A stretch of 64,000 bases of DNA from Lederbergia panacisoli (GCF_024626525.1 NZ_JANJGU010000003.1:217911-281910); one strand, 5' to 3'; positions 28,549 through 43,443 are shown, numbered from the stretch's first letter. Translations and numbers: made by a program. The notes: generated by a model not told the origin, from the sequence alone.

Positions 28549-28983
28549 GTGAACGTTCTTTTTGTTTGTACGGGAAATACTTGTAGAAGCCCAATGGCGG
28601 AAGCAATTTTTAATAATGAATGGACCGGTAAAGGTGAAGCTAAGTCAGTTGGTATGTTTGCATCTGTTGGTGAACATGCGGCTATGAATACGATAAATGT
28701 TTTAAAAGAAAACGGAATACATCTTAGTCATCAATCTAAACAACTTACGGAAAAAGATTTGGAATGGGCTTACTTAATTCTTACAATGACAACCTCTCAT
28801 AAAAATATGTTGCTAAACAATTATCCCGGTTCTGCCGATAAAATATATACATTGAAAGAATACATAAATGGTCCCGGGCGAGATTTGGATGTGATGGATC
28901 CTTACGGAGGGGATATAAATGTGTATCGATCAACTTTTATGGAATTAAAGAAATTGATAAACCGCATTTTTGAAAATGAATAA
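28549..28983 (+). CDS. ywlE: Protein-arginine phosphatase YwlE
   Basis: 144 residues, low-molecular-weight phosphatase fold. The P-loop is CTGNTCR at residues 7-13; the Thr inside the loop (position 11) is the residue that distinguishes arginine phosphatases from tyrosine phosphatases. The general acid is in DPYGGD near 118. It removes phosphate from arginines added by McsB, opposing the ClpCP degradation tag. GTG 28549 is the start (eight bases after AAGGTGG, MNVLFVCTGN); an in-frame GTG 12 bases upstream lies in the ribosome-binding site. Confidence 0.93.
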   Translation: MNVLFVCTGNTCRSPMAEAIFNNEWTGKGEAKSVGMFASVGEHAAMNTINVLKENGIHLSHQSKQLTEKDLEWAYLILTMTTSHKNMLLNNYPGSADKIYTLKEYINGPGRDLDVMDPYGGDINVYRSTFMELKKLINRIFENE

Positions 28984-29029
28984 CCCCGTAAAAATCTACA
29001 CAATTAAAGAACTGGACAGGTGAACGAAC

Positions 29030-30319
29030 ATGGCAAAAAAACGCAAATACAAATTTGGTTTACAGAAAAAACTAGTCGTCTTTATTACTTCAGTCGCAGC
29101 GATTACATTTTCAACTAGTGCCTTCTTTCTTTATTTTATTTATCCTTTCGTAGATGAATATATGAGTGAAATGGTGTTTACGCTTTGTACATTATTGCTA
29201 GGAATTATTTGGTCTGGAATATTAACTTATTTTGGGGCGTTTTTTATTACTAAACCACTTCAAAGACTGGAACAGGCAGCGGTTAAAGTTGGAGAAGGGG
29301 ATATAAGTACGGATGTAAAAATTTATGGTAAAGATGACGAGATTAATTCACTCGGAAAAGCATTTAACGGAATGCTCCATAATTTCAGAGAAATGGTATA
29401 TCGAATTGAAGAAAATTTTAATAAAACAAATGAAAATGTAATTGCTATTTCTAAAAAATCAGTGAAAGCCGCTGAGGAAGCTGAAAATGCAGCTCATACT
29501 ATATCGGAAATATCCGCTGGTGCGGAAAGCTCGGCCGCTGCGATTCAAGCAACAGCTGAATCTGTAGATGATATTACGCAAATTGCTCACAAAGTCCAGT
29601 CGATGGCGCAAGAATCAGAGAATATTACGAAAACAATGTTGGATGAGTTGTATAAAAGCCAACAAGTTGTTGAGTCACTTGTGAATGGAATTGAGAAATT
29701 GGCGATAGGGAATAATCAATCATTGGAAGCAGCACATAGGTTAGAAGAAAATGCAACGAAAGTAGAACAAATCATTCAGCTAGTTGGTGATATAGCAAAC
29801 CAAACGAACTTGCTTGCGTTAAATGCATCAATAGAAGCGGCGAGGGCGGGCGAACATGGGAAAGGTTTTGCTGTTGTCGCGGAGGAAGTAAGAAAGCTAG
29901 CTGACGAAAGTGCAAAAGCAGTCCAAGGAATATCGGAACTTATTCAAAACATCCAAACAGAGGTTGGAAGTGTTGTGAAGCAAATTACTGCACAAGTTGC
30001 TTCTGTAAATGAAGAAGTGAAAAAAGGTACACAAACAAATTCAGCGATTACGGCGATGACAAAGACGATTCATGAAACGGCAGAAAGTGTTACAAACATA
30101 TCGGACCTCGTCGACCGTCAAATGGAAAGTGTTAGTGTCACATCTGCACAGGCTCAAGAAGTAGCAGCAATTGCGGAAGAAACATCTGCTGGTGCAGAAG
30201 AAGTGGCGAAACAATCAAAAAAACAAGCAGAAGACATGGAAGAAATTGACCAGCTAGCGGATCAATTACGTGAGCAGGCCAGCAAATTAAAAGACACAAT
30301 CTCCCGTTTTACTTTATAA
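29030..30319 (+). CDS. Methyl-accepting chemotaxis protein without a large sensor domain
   Basis: 429 residues. Two membrane helices (about 15-38 and 46-72) are separated by only a few residues ([11 protein letters not shown]), so there is no sizeable extracellular ligand domain. A HAMP domain (about 73-125) with [12 protein letters not shown] follows, then a long coiled-coil signalling domain with the hairpin tip [38 protein letters not shown] near 250-287. It signals to CheA/CheW. The input may be membrane state, cytoplasmic or via a partner. An Ala/Glu-rich methylation helix is present. RBS ACAGGTGAACG. Location between ywlE and rpiB suggests lineage-specific placement. Confidence 0.9.
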   Translation: MAKKRKYKFGLQKKLVVFITSVAAITFSTSAFFLYFIYPFVDEYMSEMVFTLCTLLLGIIWSGILTYFGAFFITKPLQRLEQAAVKVGEGDISTDVKIYGKDDEINSLGKAFNGMLHNFREMVYRIEENFNKTNENVIAISKKSVKAAEEAENAAHTISEISAGAESSAAAIQATAESVDDITQIAHKVQSMAQESENITKTMLDELYKSQQVVESLVNGIEKLAIGNNQSLEAAHRLEENATKVEQIIQLVGDIANQTNLLALNASIEAARAGEHGKGFAVVAEEVRKLADESAKAVQGISELIQNIQTEVGSVVKQITAQVASVNEEVKKGTQTNSAITAMTKTIHETAESVTNISDLVDRQMESVSVTSAQAQEVAAIAEETSAGAEEVAKQSKKQAEDMEEIDQLADQLREQASKLKDTISRFTL

Positions 30320-30363
30320 TACGGGGACAGGTTCAAAAGGGACAGGCTCAAGGAGGTTTTATT

Positions 30364-30804
30364 ATGAAGGTTGCATTGGCATCGGATCACGGTGGCATTC
30401 ATATTCGTGAAGAGATTAGACAGTTGCTTGAAGAGTTAAGGATAGAGTATGAGGATTTTGGTTGTGACTGTGCGGATTCAGTAGATTATCCAGATTATGC
30501 GGTACCTGTAGCAGAAAAAGTGGCAAAAGGTGAATTTGATCGCGGAATATTGATCTGCGGCACCGGTATCGGCATGAGCATTTCTGCGAATAAAGTAAAA
30601 GGGATTCGCTGTGCGCTCGTTCATGATGTTTTTAGCGCTAGAATGACCCGCCTACATAATGACAGCAATGTTTTAGCAATGGGAGAGCGTGTCATTGGGG
30701 CAGGATTGGCGCGTGAAATTGCCGAGATGTGGCTCAAAACGGAGTTTGAAAGCGGACGTCACCAAACACGTATTGGAAAAATAGCAGAATACGAAGGAAA
30801 ATAG
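30364..30804 (+). CDS. rpiB: Ribose-5-phosphate isomerase B
   Basis: 146 residues. It shows the RpiB/LacAB signatures ALASDHGG at the N-terminus, the catalytic-Cys motif GILICGTGIGMSISANK near 62-78, and ARMTRLHNDSNVLAMGERV. It interconverts ribose-5-phosphate and ribulose-5-phosphate; the allose-6-phosphate variant cannot be excluded. RBS AAGGAGG. The 45 bp upstream hold a short direct repeat GGGACAGG(T/C)TCAA. Homolog of B. subtilis YwlF, in the same place. Confidence 0.92.
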   Translation: MKVALASDHGGIHIREEIRQLLEELRIEYEDFGCDCADSVDYPDYAVPVAEKVAKGEFDRGILICGTGIGMSISANKVKGIRCALVHDVFSARMTRLHNDSNVLAMGERVIGAGLAREIAEMWLKTEFESGRHQTRIGKIAEYEGK

Positions 30805-30808
30805 ATTC

Positions 30809-31014
30809 AAAAGCGGAGGCGCCTGTCCATCGACGTACAGGCCCACAGGATGTGGGTCCGTCGACGTCGCCACAGGACGTGGCGGCTTTTAGTCGACGTT
30901 CCTTCTTTGGTCTTAGACTGAGATAAAGGAAACACGACGAGGGACGAGGCGATGTTGACTACGCAAGCGAAAAGGACAAGAAGTTTGCTAGTCGATAGGC
31001 GCTGGAGCTGGACG
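30809..31014 (+). repeat. Dispersed structured element, copy 5 (long form)
   Basis: About 206 bp, from AAGCGGAGGCGCC to GGCGCTGGAGCTGGAC. Like copy 2 it has the extra module; here the hairpin is CCCACA-GGA-TGTGGG in place of CCCGC/GCGGG, keeping complementarity, plus CGCCAC-AGGA-CGTGGCG. It lies just after rpiB. Confidence 0.88.
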
Positions 31015-31087
31015 GAGACTCTCCCTCGGAAGTTACTACTCCCAGAGTTCTTCCAAAGTTCCTAATTTATAAACCCAAACAAAAACT

Positions 31088-31122
31088 AATCCGGATCGTG
31101 TCATTCACGTCCGGATTTTATT
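31088..31122 (+). terminator. Intrinsic terminator between rpiB and ywlG
   Basis: Stem AATCCGGA / TCCGGATT with an inner CGTG/CACG extension and 5-nt loop, followed by TTATTC. The other 70 bp between this and the repeat element show nothing recognisable. Confidence 0.8.
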
Positions 31123-31153
31123 CAATATTTATTAGTAGAGGAGGATGAGGATT

Positions 31154-31726
31154 TTGACGTTACCTTTGGACCAATGGCGTGAAGAAATGAAGGCCATCAT
31201 TCAAGAGAGCAGTAATTCATTGCAGCTAACTGCCGGGAAAATATTAGTCATCGGTTGCTCTACCTCAGAAGTTGCTGGGGAAAATATCGGCACGTCGGGA
31301 ACGATGGAAGCAGCTGAAGTCATTTTTTCAGAGTTAAAAAAATATGCAGACTACCAGGGATTCAACTTGGCATTCCAATGTTGCGAACATTTAAATCGTG
31401 CGCTAGTCATTGAAAAACAAACGGCCATTGAAAAAGATCTTGAACAGGTTTCCGTCATTCCGGCTCCTAATGCAGGAGGTTCAATGGCGACATACGCCTA
31501 TAATCAGTTTAAGGAACCAGTCGTAGTTGAATTCATTAAAGCAGATGCTGGAATAGACATAGGCGATACGTTTATCGGTATGCATCTAAAACATGTCGCA
31601 GTACCCATTCGTGTAAAACAGAAACAATTAGGGAATGCACATGTCACGCTTGCGACTACCCGACCAAAATTAATTGGTGGAGCAAGAGCAATATATGAAC
31701 AGCAAAAGCTGAACATTCAATGCTGA
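31154..31726 (+). CDS. ywlG: TIGR01440/DUF436 family protein YwlG
   Basis: 190 residues. It matches the YwlG family: [21 protein letters not shown] near 25-50, [12 protein letters not shown] near 82-93, VPEP-like [16 protein letters not shown], and [19 protein letters not shown]. Function is not established. TTG 31154 is preferred as start, being nine bases after AGAGGAGG; the ATG at 31145 lies against the ribosome-binding site. It precedes glyA, as in B. subtilis, but glyA has its own promoter. Confidence 0.88.
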   Translation: MTLPLDQWREEMKAIIQESSNSLQLTAGKILVIGCSTSEVAGENIGTSGTMEAAEVIFSELKKYADYQGFNLAFQCCEHLNRALVIEKQTAIEKDLEQVSVIPAPNAGGSMATYAYNQFKEPVVVEFIKADAGIDIGDTFIGMHLKHVAVPIRVKQKQLGNAHVTLATTRPKLIGGARAIYEQQKLNIQC

Positions 31727-31773
31727 ATATGATAAAAATGTTCAGAAACCGCCCGTAAAAAATGAAAATTCGT

Positions 31774-31802
31774 TTGGCATGACCACTTTTCCGTGGTAAA
31801 AT
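31774..31802 (+). promoter_or_regulatory. glyA promoter
   Basis: TTGGCA (31774-31779), 17-nt spacer, TAAAAT (31797-31802). The -10 contains the upstream in-frame ATG at 31801, which therefore cannot be the glyA start. Confidence 0.75.
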
Positions 31803-31854
31803 GGAAAAGAATTTATTTACGAGCATTATTTTTAACTTGATAAGGGGGAGCGAA

Positions 31855-33090
31855 ATGAGCACAATTGCACAACAAGATCCGCAAGTGTACAAAGCGATTC
31901 AAAATGAATTAAAACGCCAGCGGACAAAAATTGAGTTGATCGCGTCTGAAAACTTTGTGAGCTCAGCAGTAATGGAAGCGCAAGGATCTGTATTGACGAA
32001 TAAATATGCGGAAGGTTATCCGGGACGTCGTTACTACGGCGGTTGTGAGTATGTGGATGTTGCTGAAGATCTTGCACGTGACCGGGCGAAGGAAATATTT
32101 GGTGCGGAGCATGCCAACGTACAGCCTCATTCCGGTGCCCAGGCAAATATGGCTGTTTATTTTACGATTCTTGAACAAGGCGATACTGTTCTTGGGATGA
32201 ATTTATCCCACGGTGGACATTTGACACATGGCAGCCCTGTTAATTTTAGTGGAGTTCAATACAATTTCGTAGAATATGGAGTCGATGAAAAAGATCATCG
32301 CATCGATTACGAGGATGTTCGCCAAAAGGCGCTCGAACATAAGCCGAAGCTCATTGTAGCGGGTGCAAGTGCTTATCCTCGAGTCATTGATTTTAAAAAG
32401 TTCCGTGAAATCGCCGATGAAGTTGGAGCGTATTTAATGGTGGATATGGCCCATATCGCTGGCCTAGTAGCTGTCGGTCTCCATCCGAATCCTATTCCTT
32501 ATGCTGATTTCGTTACGACAACTACTCACAAAACATTGCGCGGTCCTCGTGGTGGAATGGTGCTTTGTAAAGAAGAGTTTGCGAAGAAAATCGATAAATC
32601 CGTTTTCCCTGGTCTTCAAGGCGGACCATTAATGCACGTGATTGCTGCAAAAGCAGTCGCATTTGGTGAAGCATTGAGCGAAGACTTTAAAACATATATT
32701 CAAACCGTTATCGATAATGCGAAACGTCTTGGTGAGTCATTGAAAAAAGAAGGGCTTGAGCTTGTTTCAGACGGAACAGACAATCATTTATTGCTGCTCG
32801 ACCTTCGTTCAATTGGACTTACAGGAAAAGTCGCTGAAAAGGTATTGGATGACGTTGGCATCACAGTTAATAAAAACACGATCCCATACGATCCAGAAGG
32901 TCCATTTACAACAAGCGGAATCCGCATCGGTACACCGGCTGTAACGTCCAGAGGGTTTGGCTTAGAAGAAATGGATGAAATTGCATCCCTCATCGGATTC
33001 GTATTGAAAAATCATGACGACGAAGTCAAACTTGACGAAGCACGTGCACGAGTCGAAGCGTTAACTGCAAAATTCCCACTATATGAATAA
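31855..33090 (+). CDS. glyA: Serine hydroxymethyltransferase
   Basis: 411 residues, PLP-dependent fold type I. The PLP lysine is in [15 protein letters not shown] near 225-229, with [10 protein letters not shown] near 23 and [12 protein letters not shown]. It converts serine and tetrahydrofolate to glycine and 5,10-methylene-tetrahydrofolate, the main one-carbon source. The start is ATG 31855 after AAGGGGGAG; a longer frame from 31801 would begin inside the promoter. It is monocistronic, with its own promoter and strong terminator. Confidence 0.97.
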   Translation: MSTIAQQDPQVYKAIQNELKRQRTKIELIASENFVSSAVMEAQGSVLTNKYAEGYPGRRYYGGCEYVDVAEDLARDRAKEIFGAEHANVQPHSGAQANMAVYFTILEQGDTVLGMNLSHGGHLTHGSPVNFSGVQYNFVEYGVDEKDHRIDYEDVRQKALEHKPKLIVAGASAYPRVIDFKKFREIADEVGAYLMVDMAHIAGLVAVGLHPNPIPYADFVTTTTHKTLRGPRGGMVLCKEEFAKKIDKSVFPGLQGGPLMHVIAAKAVAFGEALSEDFKTYIQTVIDNAKRLGESLKKEGLELVSDGTDNHLLLLDLRSIGLTGKVAEKVLDDVGITVNKNTIPYDPEGPFTTSGIRIGTPAVTSRGFGLEEMDEIASLIGFVLKNHDDEVKLDEARARVEALTAKFPLYE

Positions 33091-33097
33091 AAAAATG

Positions 33098-33127
33098 ATC
33101 GCCTTCCATGATGGAGGCGATTTTTTA
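33098..33127 (+). terminator. Intrinsic terminator of glyA
   Basis: Stem ATCGCCTTCC / GGAGGCGAT with a short loop and six T residues. The next 180 bp to the upp promoter show no supported gene. Confidence 0.92.
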
Positions 33128-33304
33128 TTTTGCTGCTTATAAAAGTGATTCAAATCTTTCGAAGTACGATGCGAATTCCATCCTTAAAGAACTTGAATCT
33201 ATTTTCACGGCAATCCTATTAAGAACTAATAGTCTTCTCGAAATAAAATATGTGTTCAAAATGTTTCAACTTTCTCTTTCTCTCAATTATCATCCTTTTA
33301 ATCC

Positions 33305-33333
33305 TTGCTGAACATCTTTTAATTCTGTAAAAT
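33305..33333 (+). promoter_or_regulatory. upp promoter
   Basis: TTGCTG (33305-33310), 17-nt spacer, TAAAAT (33328-33333). Confidence 0.65.
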
Positions 33334-33405
33334 AATGTAGAAAAAGTTCATTTGCGTAAAAAATCCGCCGTTAAACGAAACGGAATTAGAAAAAGGAGCG
33401 AAATC

Positions 33406-34035
33406 ATGGCCAAAGTATATGTATTCGACCATCCTCTTATTCAACACAAAATTACATATATACGTGACAAAAACACAGGTACAAAAGAATTCCGTGAGCT
33501 TGTAGATGAAGTTGCTACATTAATGATGTTTGAAATCACTAGAGATATGGCACTTCAGGAAGTAGAAGTAGAAACTCCAGTTGCTTTCGCAAAATCTAAA
33601 GTGTTGGCTGGGAAAAAACTAGGAATCGTTCCGATCCTTCGTGCTGGAATAGGAATGGTCGATGGAATTCTGAACTTGCTTCCTGCTGCAAAGGTAGGGC
33701 ATATCGGATTATATCGTGACCCTGAAACACTAAAGCCAGTTGAATATTACGTAAAACTTCCTAGCGACGTTGAGGAACGTGATTTTATCTTAGTCGATCC
33801 GATGCTTGCAACAGGCGGTTCCGCCGTAGCGGCGATTGATTCGCTAAAAAAACGCGGCGCTAAAAGTATCAAATTCATGTGTCTCATCGCAGCTCCAGAA
33901 GGAGTAGAAGCGATGCAAAAAGCTCATCCGGATGTTGATATTTACATCGCAGGCTTGGACGAGAAACTTAACGAAAAAGGTTATATCGTTCCTGGTCTTG
34001 GTGATGCGGGCGACCGTTTATTTGGAACAAAATAA
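33406..34035 (+). CDS. upp: Uracil phosphoribosyltransferase
   Basis: 209 residues, the standard length. It begins [15 protein letters not shown]. The PRPP-binding loop is [16 protein letters not shown] near 127-142, and the uracil-binding C-terminus is [17 protein letters not shown]. It converts uracil plus PRPP to UMP in pyrimidine salvage. ATG 33406 follows AAAAGGAG; an in-frame upstream extension ([11 protein letters not shown]...) overlaps the promoter downstream region and is rejected. No PyrR-binding attenuator was recognised. Confidence 0.97.
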   Translation: MAKVYVFDHPLIQHKITYIRDKNTGTKEFRELVDEVATLMMFEITRDMALQEVEVETPVAFAKSKVLAGKKLGIVPILRAGIGMVDGILNLLPAAKVGHIGLYRDPETLKPVEYYVKLPSDVEERDFILVDPMLATGGSAVAAIDSLKKRGAKSIKFMCLIAAPEGVEAMQKAHPDVDIYIAGLDEKLNEKGYIVPGLGDAGDRLFGTK

Positions 34036-34075
34036 GTAAACAATTCGATGTCTTTTACAAGTTAAACCCAAAAAT

Positions 34076-34108
34076 AAGAGACGGGATCATAGTCATTCCG
34101 TCTCTTTC
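34076..34108 (+). terminator. Terminator of upp
   Basis: Stem AAGAGACGG / CCGTCTCTT with a 13-nt loop, followed by TCAAAT (short T-run). Confidence 0.75.
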
Positions 34109-34225
34109 AAATAGGTTCATTTCGGAAAAAGGTTGTCAAAAATAGTCGCAATTGGAAAAAATTTTTAAAATGATGATTTTGTGAACATTCTTGACATGCT
34201 TTATACGAAATTAATTGAAAACTCG

Positions 34226-34254
34226 TTGACTAATGTTTAGTGCTATTGTATGCT
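34226..34254 (+). promoter_or_regulatory. atp operon promoter
   Basis: TTGACT (34226-34231), 17-nt spacer, TATGCT (34249-34254). This gives a leader of about 175 nt before atpI. The leader contains a GCATG...CATGC dyad but no recognised riboswitch. A second TTGACA at about 34190 has no good -10. Confidence 0.65.
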
Positions 34255-34434
34255 TACAAAGGGTATGACTACTATGGTTATTCCCTCTAATTATAACGAT
34301 TCCAGGCATGCGTGCACACATGCTTATGGATTAAGTTAGTATTAGTTTAGATCATCGAACTTCCACGATGCTAAACCTCGAATTTTGGCGGATCCTCCAA
34401 GTTCGACATTTCTTTTCAAGGGGGATTAAAAAGA

Positions 34435-34815
34435 ATGCCGGAACTCCAACAATTATTCTACAGACATTGCAAATACATATTATATCTTTTGTCGATTTAT
34501 GTATTGGGATGGGGATTCACTGAATATAAATCAGTTTTCTTGGGGTTAATTCTTGGCACATCAGTAAGTCTTTTCAATCATTGGTACTTAGCAAGGAAAA
34601 CGAATCGGCTTGGTGAAGCAGTCACATCCGGGAAAAGGGTTTATGGTATCGGAACACTTGCTAGAATGGCTATCGTTATTTTAGCCGTTTATATCGCAGG
34701 GAAGTTTCCTCAATATTTTCACCTTGTAAGCGTGATTATAGGTGTAATGACTGTATACGCAGTCGTTATAATAGATTTTTTTTATCAAAAAACAATGAAA
34801 CCTAGAAATAAGTGA
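34435..34815 (+). CDS. atpI: ATP synthase protein I
   Basis: 126 residues with four hydrophobic segments (about 14-32, 34-50, 74-90, 98-116), as expected for AtpI. It is a small membrane protein that assists assembly of the c-ring and possibly Mg2+ uptake; it is not a structural subunit. ATG start with RBS AAGGGGGATT. It is the first gene of the complete operon atpI-B-E-F-H-A-G-D-C. The family is poorly conserved; position supports the call as much as sequence. Confidence 0.88.
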   Translation: MPELQQLFYRHCKYILYLLSIYVLGWGFTEYKSVFLGLILGTSVSLFNHWYLARKTNRLGEAVTSGKRVYGIGTLARMAIVILAVYIAGKFPQYFHLVSVIIGVMTVYAVVIIDFFYQKTMKPRNK

Positions 34816-34820
34816 GGTGA

Positions 34821-35537
<717 letters not shown>

Positions 35538-35557
35538 TATAAACCTGTTCATAATAG

Positions 35558-35818
<261 letters not shown>

Positions 35819-35845
35819 TTCGTTTTACTCTTTTATAAAAAGTTA

Positions 35846-35888
35846 AAATGGCGAAGCTCTCTAGTTGGGAATCTTCGCCATTTATTTA
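35846..35888 (+). terminator. Intra-operon hairpin between atpE and atpF
   Basis: An 11-bp stem AAATGGCGAAG / CTTCGCCATTT closes an 16-nt loop and is followed by ATTTAG. It looks like a leaky terminator or processing hairpin in the 176-bp atpE-atpF gap. It could raise the yield of the high-copy c subunit relative to downstream genes. Confidence 0.65.
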
Positions 35889-35994
35889 GTCTAGAAATGT
35901 AAAATGCTGTCAAAGCTAGAATCAGTATCTTCAAACATCTATTCGGCGCGATGATTCCAGTTGCGCCTTCATTTTTGAAGGGAGTGAAGCGAAC

Positions 35995-36510
35995 GTGCTT
36001 ACCAATAGTCTCACACTTGGAGCTGCTACCGGAACATTTAACGGTGGGGATATCCTATTTACCGTTGCAGCTTTCGCGGTGTTGATGTTTATTTTGAAAA
36101 AATTAGCATGGGGCCCGTTAATGGGAATCATGATTCAACGTGAAGAGCATATAGCAAATGAAATCGAAGCAGCAGAAAAGAGCCGCAGCGAATCAAATAA
36201 ATTGCTCGAAGAACAAAAAGAATTATTAAAAGAAGCCCGCTTAGAAGCACAAGCCATGATTGAAAACTCTAAGAAACATGGGGAGATTCAACGTGAAGAC
36301 ATCATCAAGACTGCCCGCGAGGAAGCAGAGCGCTTGAAAGAATCTGCACGTCTTGAAATCGAAACACAAAAAGAGCAAGCAGTTACGGCTTTACGTGAAC
36401 AAGTTGCAACTTTATCTGTGTTAATTGCGTCTAAAGTTATTGAGAAAGAACTGAACGCGGAAGATCAACAAAAATTGATCAATGATTATATTCAAAGGGC
36501 AGGAGAATAG
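35995..36510 (+). CDS. atpF: ATP synthase F0 subunit b
   Basis: 171 residues. One N-terminal membrane helix (about 18-38, [20 protein letters not shown]) is followed by a long, highly charged coiled coil forming the peripheral stalk. GTG start at 35995 after GGGAGTG. Its stop is 2 nt before atpH, so the pair is coupled. Confidence 0.95.
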   Translation: MLTNSLTLGAATGTFNGGDILFTVAAFAVLMFILKKLAWGPLMGIMIQREEHIANEIEAAEKSRSESNKLLEEQKELLKEARLEAQAMIENSKKHGEIQREDIIKTAREEAERLKESARLEIETQKEQAVTALREQVATLSVLIASKVIEKELNAEDQQKLINDYIQRAGE

Positions 36511-36512
36511 CG

Positions 36513-37049
36513 ATGAGCCAAAACATTGTCGCAGAACGCTATGCTTTAGCTCTTTTCCAATTGGCTAAAGAACATAATCAAGTTCAAAAAATAGAAGAGG
36601 AACTGCGTGTTGTGAGGAAATCCGTTAGTGAAAACCCAGGCTTTATCACATTGCTCACCTCTCCAAACTTATCTCTTCATGAGAAAAAGAATATTTTACA
36701 AGGTGTTTTTTCGAATGTTTCTCCATTCGTCGCGCATACTTTACAGCTGCTTATCGACCGTCACCGTCAAAGTGACATCGTGGATGTAGCTAAAGGCTTT
36801 ATCGATCTAGCCAATAAAGAAAACGGAGTGGCAGAAGCGACTGTATACTCAACACGTCCACTAACTGCAGCAGAAGCTGAAAGCATTTCCGCTTCATTTG
36901 CTCCAAAAGTTGGTAGACGTTCCTTGAACATCGAGAATATTGTAGATTCAAATCTTCTTGGTGGTTTAAAAATCCGAATTGAAAACCGCATTTACGACGG
37001 AAGCCTTCGTGGAAAACTTGACCGTCTTGAGCGTACATTGATCAGTTAA
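36513..37049 (+). CDS. atpH: ATP synthase F1 subunit delta
   Basis: 178 residues of the OSCP/delta family: VAERYALALFQLAKEH at the N-terminus, and the C-terminal motif DSNLLGGLKIRIENRIYDGSLRGKLDRL. It connects the b stalk to the F1 head. ATG start, with the ribosome-binding site GCAGGAG in the end of atpF. Confidence 0.95.
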   Translation: MSQNIVAERYALALFQLAKEHNQVQKIEEELRVVRKSVSENPGFITLLTSPNLSLHEKKNILQGVFSNVSPFVAHTLQLLIDRHRQSDIVDVAKGFIDLANKENGVAEATVYSTRPLTAAEAESISASFAPKVGRRSLNIENIVDSNLLGGLKIRIENRIYDGSLRGKLDRLERTLIS

Positions 37050-37096
37050 CAAAAAGTTACTATCCGTAGATGTTAAAACGGAAAGACTTGATATGA

Positions 37097-38617
<1,521 letters not shown>

Positions 38618-38621
38618 TTAA

Positions 38622-38773
38622 GAAAAGCGGAAGCGCCTGCTCATCGACGTATGGATTTCGGAATCCCTGACGAGATAAAGGAAACACGATGAGTCCAGCA
38701 GGACGAATCGATGTTGACTTATCGTAGGAAGGGAAGTAGAAATCCACTAGTCGATAGGCGCCGAAGCTAGACA
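38622..38773 (+). repeat. Dispersed structured element, copy 6 (in atp operon)
   Basis: 152 bp, GAAAAGCGGAAGCGCC to GGCGCCGAAGCTAGAC. Paired arms: ATCGAC/GTCGAT, TGGATTTC/GAAATCCA and CGAT/ATCG, plus a GTCC-AGCA-GGAC hairpin. It starts 5 nt after the atpA stop. Confidence 0.9.
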
Positions 38774-38774
38774 A

Positions 38775-38919
38775 GGAAAGCGGAAGCGCCTGCTCATCGA
38801 CGTATGGATTTCGGAATCCCTGACGAGATAAAGGAAACACGACGAGGAACGAGTCGATGTTGACTTATCGTAGGAAGGGAAGTAGAAATCCACTAGTCGA
38901 TAGGCGCTGAAGCTAGACA
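38775..38919 (+). repeat. Dispersed structured element, copy 7 (in atp operon)
   Basis: 145 bp, tandem to copy 6 in direct orientation. The central pair is CGAC/GTCG, a third complementary variant of the same position. Confidence 0.9.
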
Positions 38920-38937
38920 TGGAAAAATACAATAAAC

Positions 38938-38963
38938 AGCAGAGCGGTCCTACCGCTTCTGCT
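38938..38963 (+). other. Hairpin upstream of atpG
   Basis: Stem AGCAGA-GCGG / CCGC-T-TCTGCT with a 5-nt loop and one bulged T, 30 nt before the atpG start and without a T-run. Possibly an mRNA-processing or stability element rather than a terminator. Confidence 0.5.
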
Positions 38964-38986
38964 CTACTTTGAAAAAAGGGTGGTGA

Positions 38987-41742
<2,756 letters not shown>

Positions 41743-41744
41743 TA

Positions 41745-41895
41745 GAAAAGCGAAAGCGCCTGTTAAGCGACGTATGGATTTCGTATTCCACGACGAGATA
41801 AAGGAAACACGATGAGTCCGAAAGGACGAAACTGGCTTCCTTATCGTAGGAAGGGAAGTAGAAATCCACTAGTCGCTAGGCGCAGTAGCTGGACA
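41745..41895 (+). repeat. Dispersed structured element, copy 8
   Basis: 151 bp. The P2 arms are AGCGAC/GTCGCT, changed on both sides relative to ATCGAC/GTCGAT in the other copies. It also has TGGATTTC/GAAATCCA and a GTCC-GAAA-GGAC hairpin closed by a GNRA tetraloop. Confidence 0.92.
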
Positions 41896-41897
41896 AA

Positions 41898-42050
41898 GAA
41901 AAGCGAAAGCGCCTGTTAAGCGACGTACAAACTTCAGGTACTTCGACTGAGATAAAGGAAACACGGCGAGCCGTAAGGCGAGTCGATGTTGACTTATCGT
42001 AGGAAGAAGGGCAAGAAGTTTGCTAGTCGCTAGGCGCTGCAGCTGGACAA
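41898..42050 (+). repeat. Dispersed structured element, copy 9
   Basis: 153 bp, tandem to copy 8. It has AGCGAC/GTCGCT, and the next arm is CAAACTTC/GAAGTTTG instead of TGGATTTC/GAAATCCA, again changed on both sides. GCC-GTAA-GGC forms a GNRA-type hairpin. Confidence 0.92.
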
Positions 42051-42075
42051 AGAAAAAAGCTAGACAATTAAAATC

Positions 42076-42109
42076 GAACACCTTCTGGTTAAAAAATCAG
42101 AAGGTGTTC
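42076..42109 (+). terminator. Hairpin ending the atp operon
   Basis: A 12-bp stem GAACACCTTCTG / CAGAAGGTGTTC with a 10-nt loop. There is no T-run after it, so termination efficiency is uncertain. Confidence 0.65.
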
Positions 42110-42147
42110 ATATGTATGATTCAGTCATGGGACAGAGGTGATTAAAG

Positions 42148-42381
42148 ATGCTAGAAGATCTAGGTCAGCAGGCTTTGATCAATATAATCTCACATGTATT
42201 TTTTATAGGCATCGCGTTTTTCGCATTACAGGCATTAAACTTTGAAAAGCTCCTTAGAGCAAATAGGGTATTCCAAGCACGATTGCTTTATATATTGTTG
42301 ACCATTGTAATTGGTTCAGTAGCAAGTAACTTTTTTTTAGACTATTTAAATTGGTCTAGACAACTCCAACTTCTATTTTAA
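42148..42381 (+). CDS. ywzB: DUF1146 membrane protein YwzB
   Basis: 77 residues with two membrane helices (about 12-28 and 46-66); it includes ALQALNFEKLLRANRVFQARLLYILLTIVIGSVASNFFLDYL, characteristic of the DUF1146 family. Function unknown. It follows the atp operon, as in B. subtilis. RBS AGAGGTGATT. Confidence 0.88.
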   Translation: MLEDLGQQALINIISHVFFIGIAFFALQALNFEKLLRANRVFQARLLYILLTIVIGSVASNFFLDYLNWSRQLQLLF

Positions 42382-42674
42382 CTACTTAATATAAGGCACT
42401 TTTAGACAAAGGAATTTCCCCAAATTCTAATAATTACTTCAAGTAGAAACTCCAAATTTAATTTTTTTGAAAAAAACTAAGACATATGTAACGAATTTTT
42501 AATATAGAATGGGACCTTTTACCTGTTTTCATTGTGTCGACTTTTGTATATTATTTGAAGAGGTAAGGCGAAATTTGTCGACAGAAAAAAGTCTATAAAC
42601 GTCTGTTGTTGACGTTATTCTTCAAGTATTACTTTCTCCGTAGTGGAAACAATGTTACTAAGGGGGAAGGATCA

Positions 42675-43409
42675 ATGAATAGTAAAATTTTTTCCATTTT
42701 ATCTCAAATTACAATAGCGTTTGGTTTCATATTTACCTTAATTGGGAATAACACCATAGCAGCACCGGTATCCACTGATATACAAAACTTGGCACAAACG
42801 ATAGATAAACATCAAGGCAATATCATTGAATGGTCTTTATATGCAAGAGAATCCGTCTATCTTCCCACTGAGGAAGAAAGGTTGTCAAAAAAACATGAGC
42901 TAGAAAAACAGTTCCCTGATATGGAGTGGAAAGCTGGAACGGACTCCATTATTGGCAAGAGGGACCATGGAATATTTAGCGAAACGATACAGATTTTATC
43001 AACCGACAATAATAGACATTTGTCCTCGTACATAGTGTACGAAGCTAAGGGTGAAAATTGGGACTCAAAACATGTTAATTTCATAAACGATATAGCAGAA
43101 AAAACAGTTTTGAACCTTTTCAATGGAAATCCTATTTTATTCTCTTGTATAAAAGGCGAATTCAGTGAGGAACTGAATGAATTTGTTGATCATTCTTTGG
43201 ATGGATTATTACAATCACTGCATGCATCAGAAGTTGAATCCGTTAAAGAACAGGAATTTTACTCCATGTCAGCATTTTCCTCTCTTTTTGCCCAAACCTT
43301 ATCTTTTACAAACAAACAAATGAATATGCAAATTGGACTTAGGAAAAATGAAATGGGTCCGGGAACCACCGTTGTGGTCGGCACACCCATCTTAACGATT
43401 GAATATTAA
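42675..43409 (+). CDS. ywmB: YwmB family protein (TATA-box-binding-like fold)
   Basis: 244 residues. An N-terminal signal or membrane segment ([21 protein letters not shown], about 4-24) precedes a globular exported domain with [14 protein letters not shown] and the C-terminus [12 protein letters not shown]. Homologs of B. subtilis YwmB are annotated as TATA-box-binding-protein-like; the function is unknown. ATG 42675 follows AAGGGGGAAGG; the frame is open further upstream without support. The stop is 34 nt before the murA1 start, so the two are probably co-transcribed. Confidence 0.82.
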   Translation: MNSKIFSILSQITIAFGFIFTLIGNNTIAAPVSTDIQNLAQTIDKHQGNIIEWSLYARESVYLPTEEERLSKKHELEKQFPDMEWKAGTDSIIGKRDHGIFSETIQILSTDNNRHLSSYIVYEAKGENWDSKHVNFINDIAEKTVLNLFNGNPILFSCIKGEFSEELNEFVDHSLDGLLQSLHASEVESVKEQEFYSMSAFSSLFAQTLSFTNKQMNMQIGLRKNEMGPGTTVVVGTPILTIEY

Positions 43410-43443
43410 TATAAAGAATATATGGACGCGGAGGGGAATACTC

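Noticed and set aside
30320-30360. GGGACAGG direct repeat as an IS200/REP end
   Set aside because: Only two short direct copies and no palindromic REP structure or transposase gene nearby.
33108-33311. 67-codon frame after glyA
   Set aside because: It begins within the glyA terminator hairpin and has no ribosome-binding site; the composition is AT-rich and non-coding in character.
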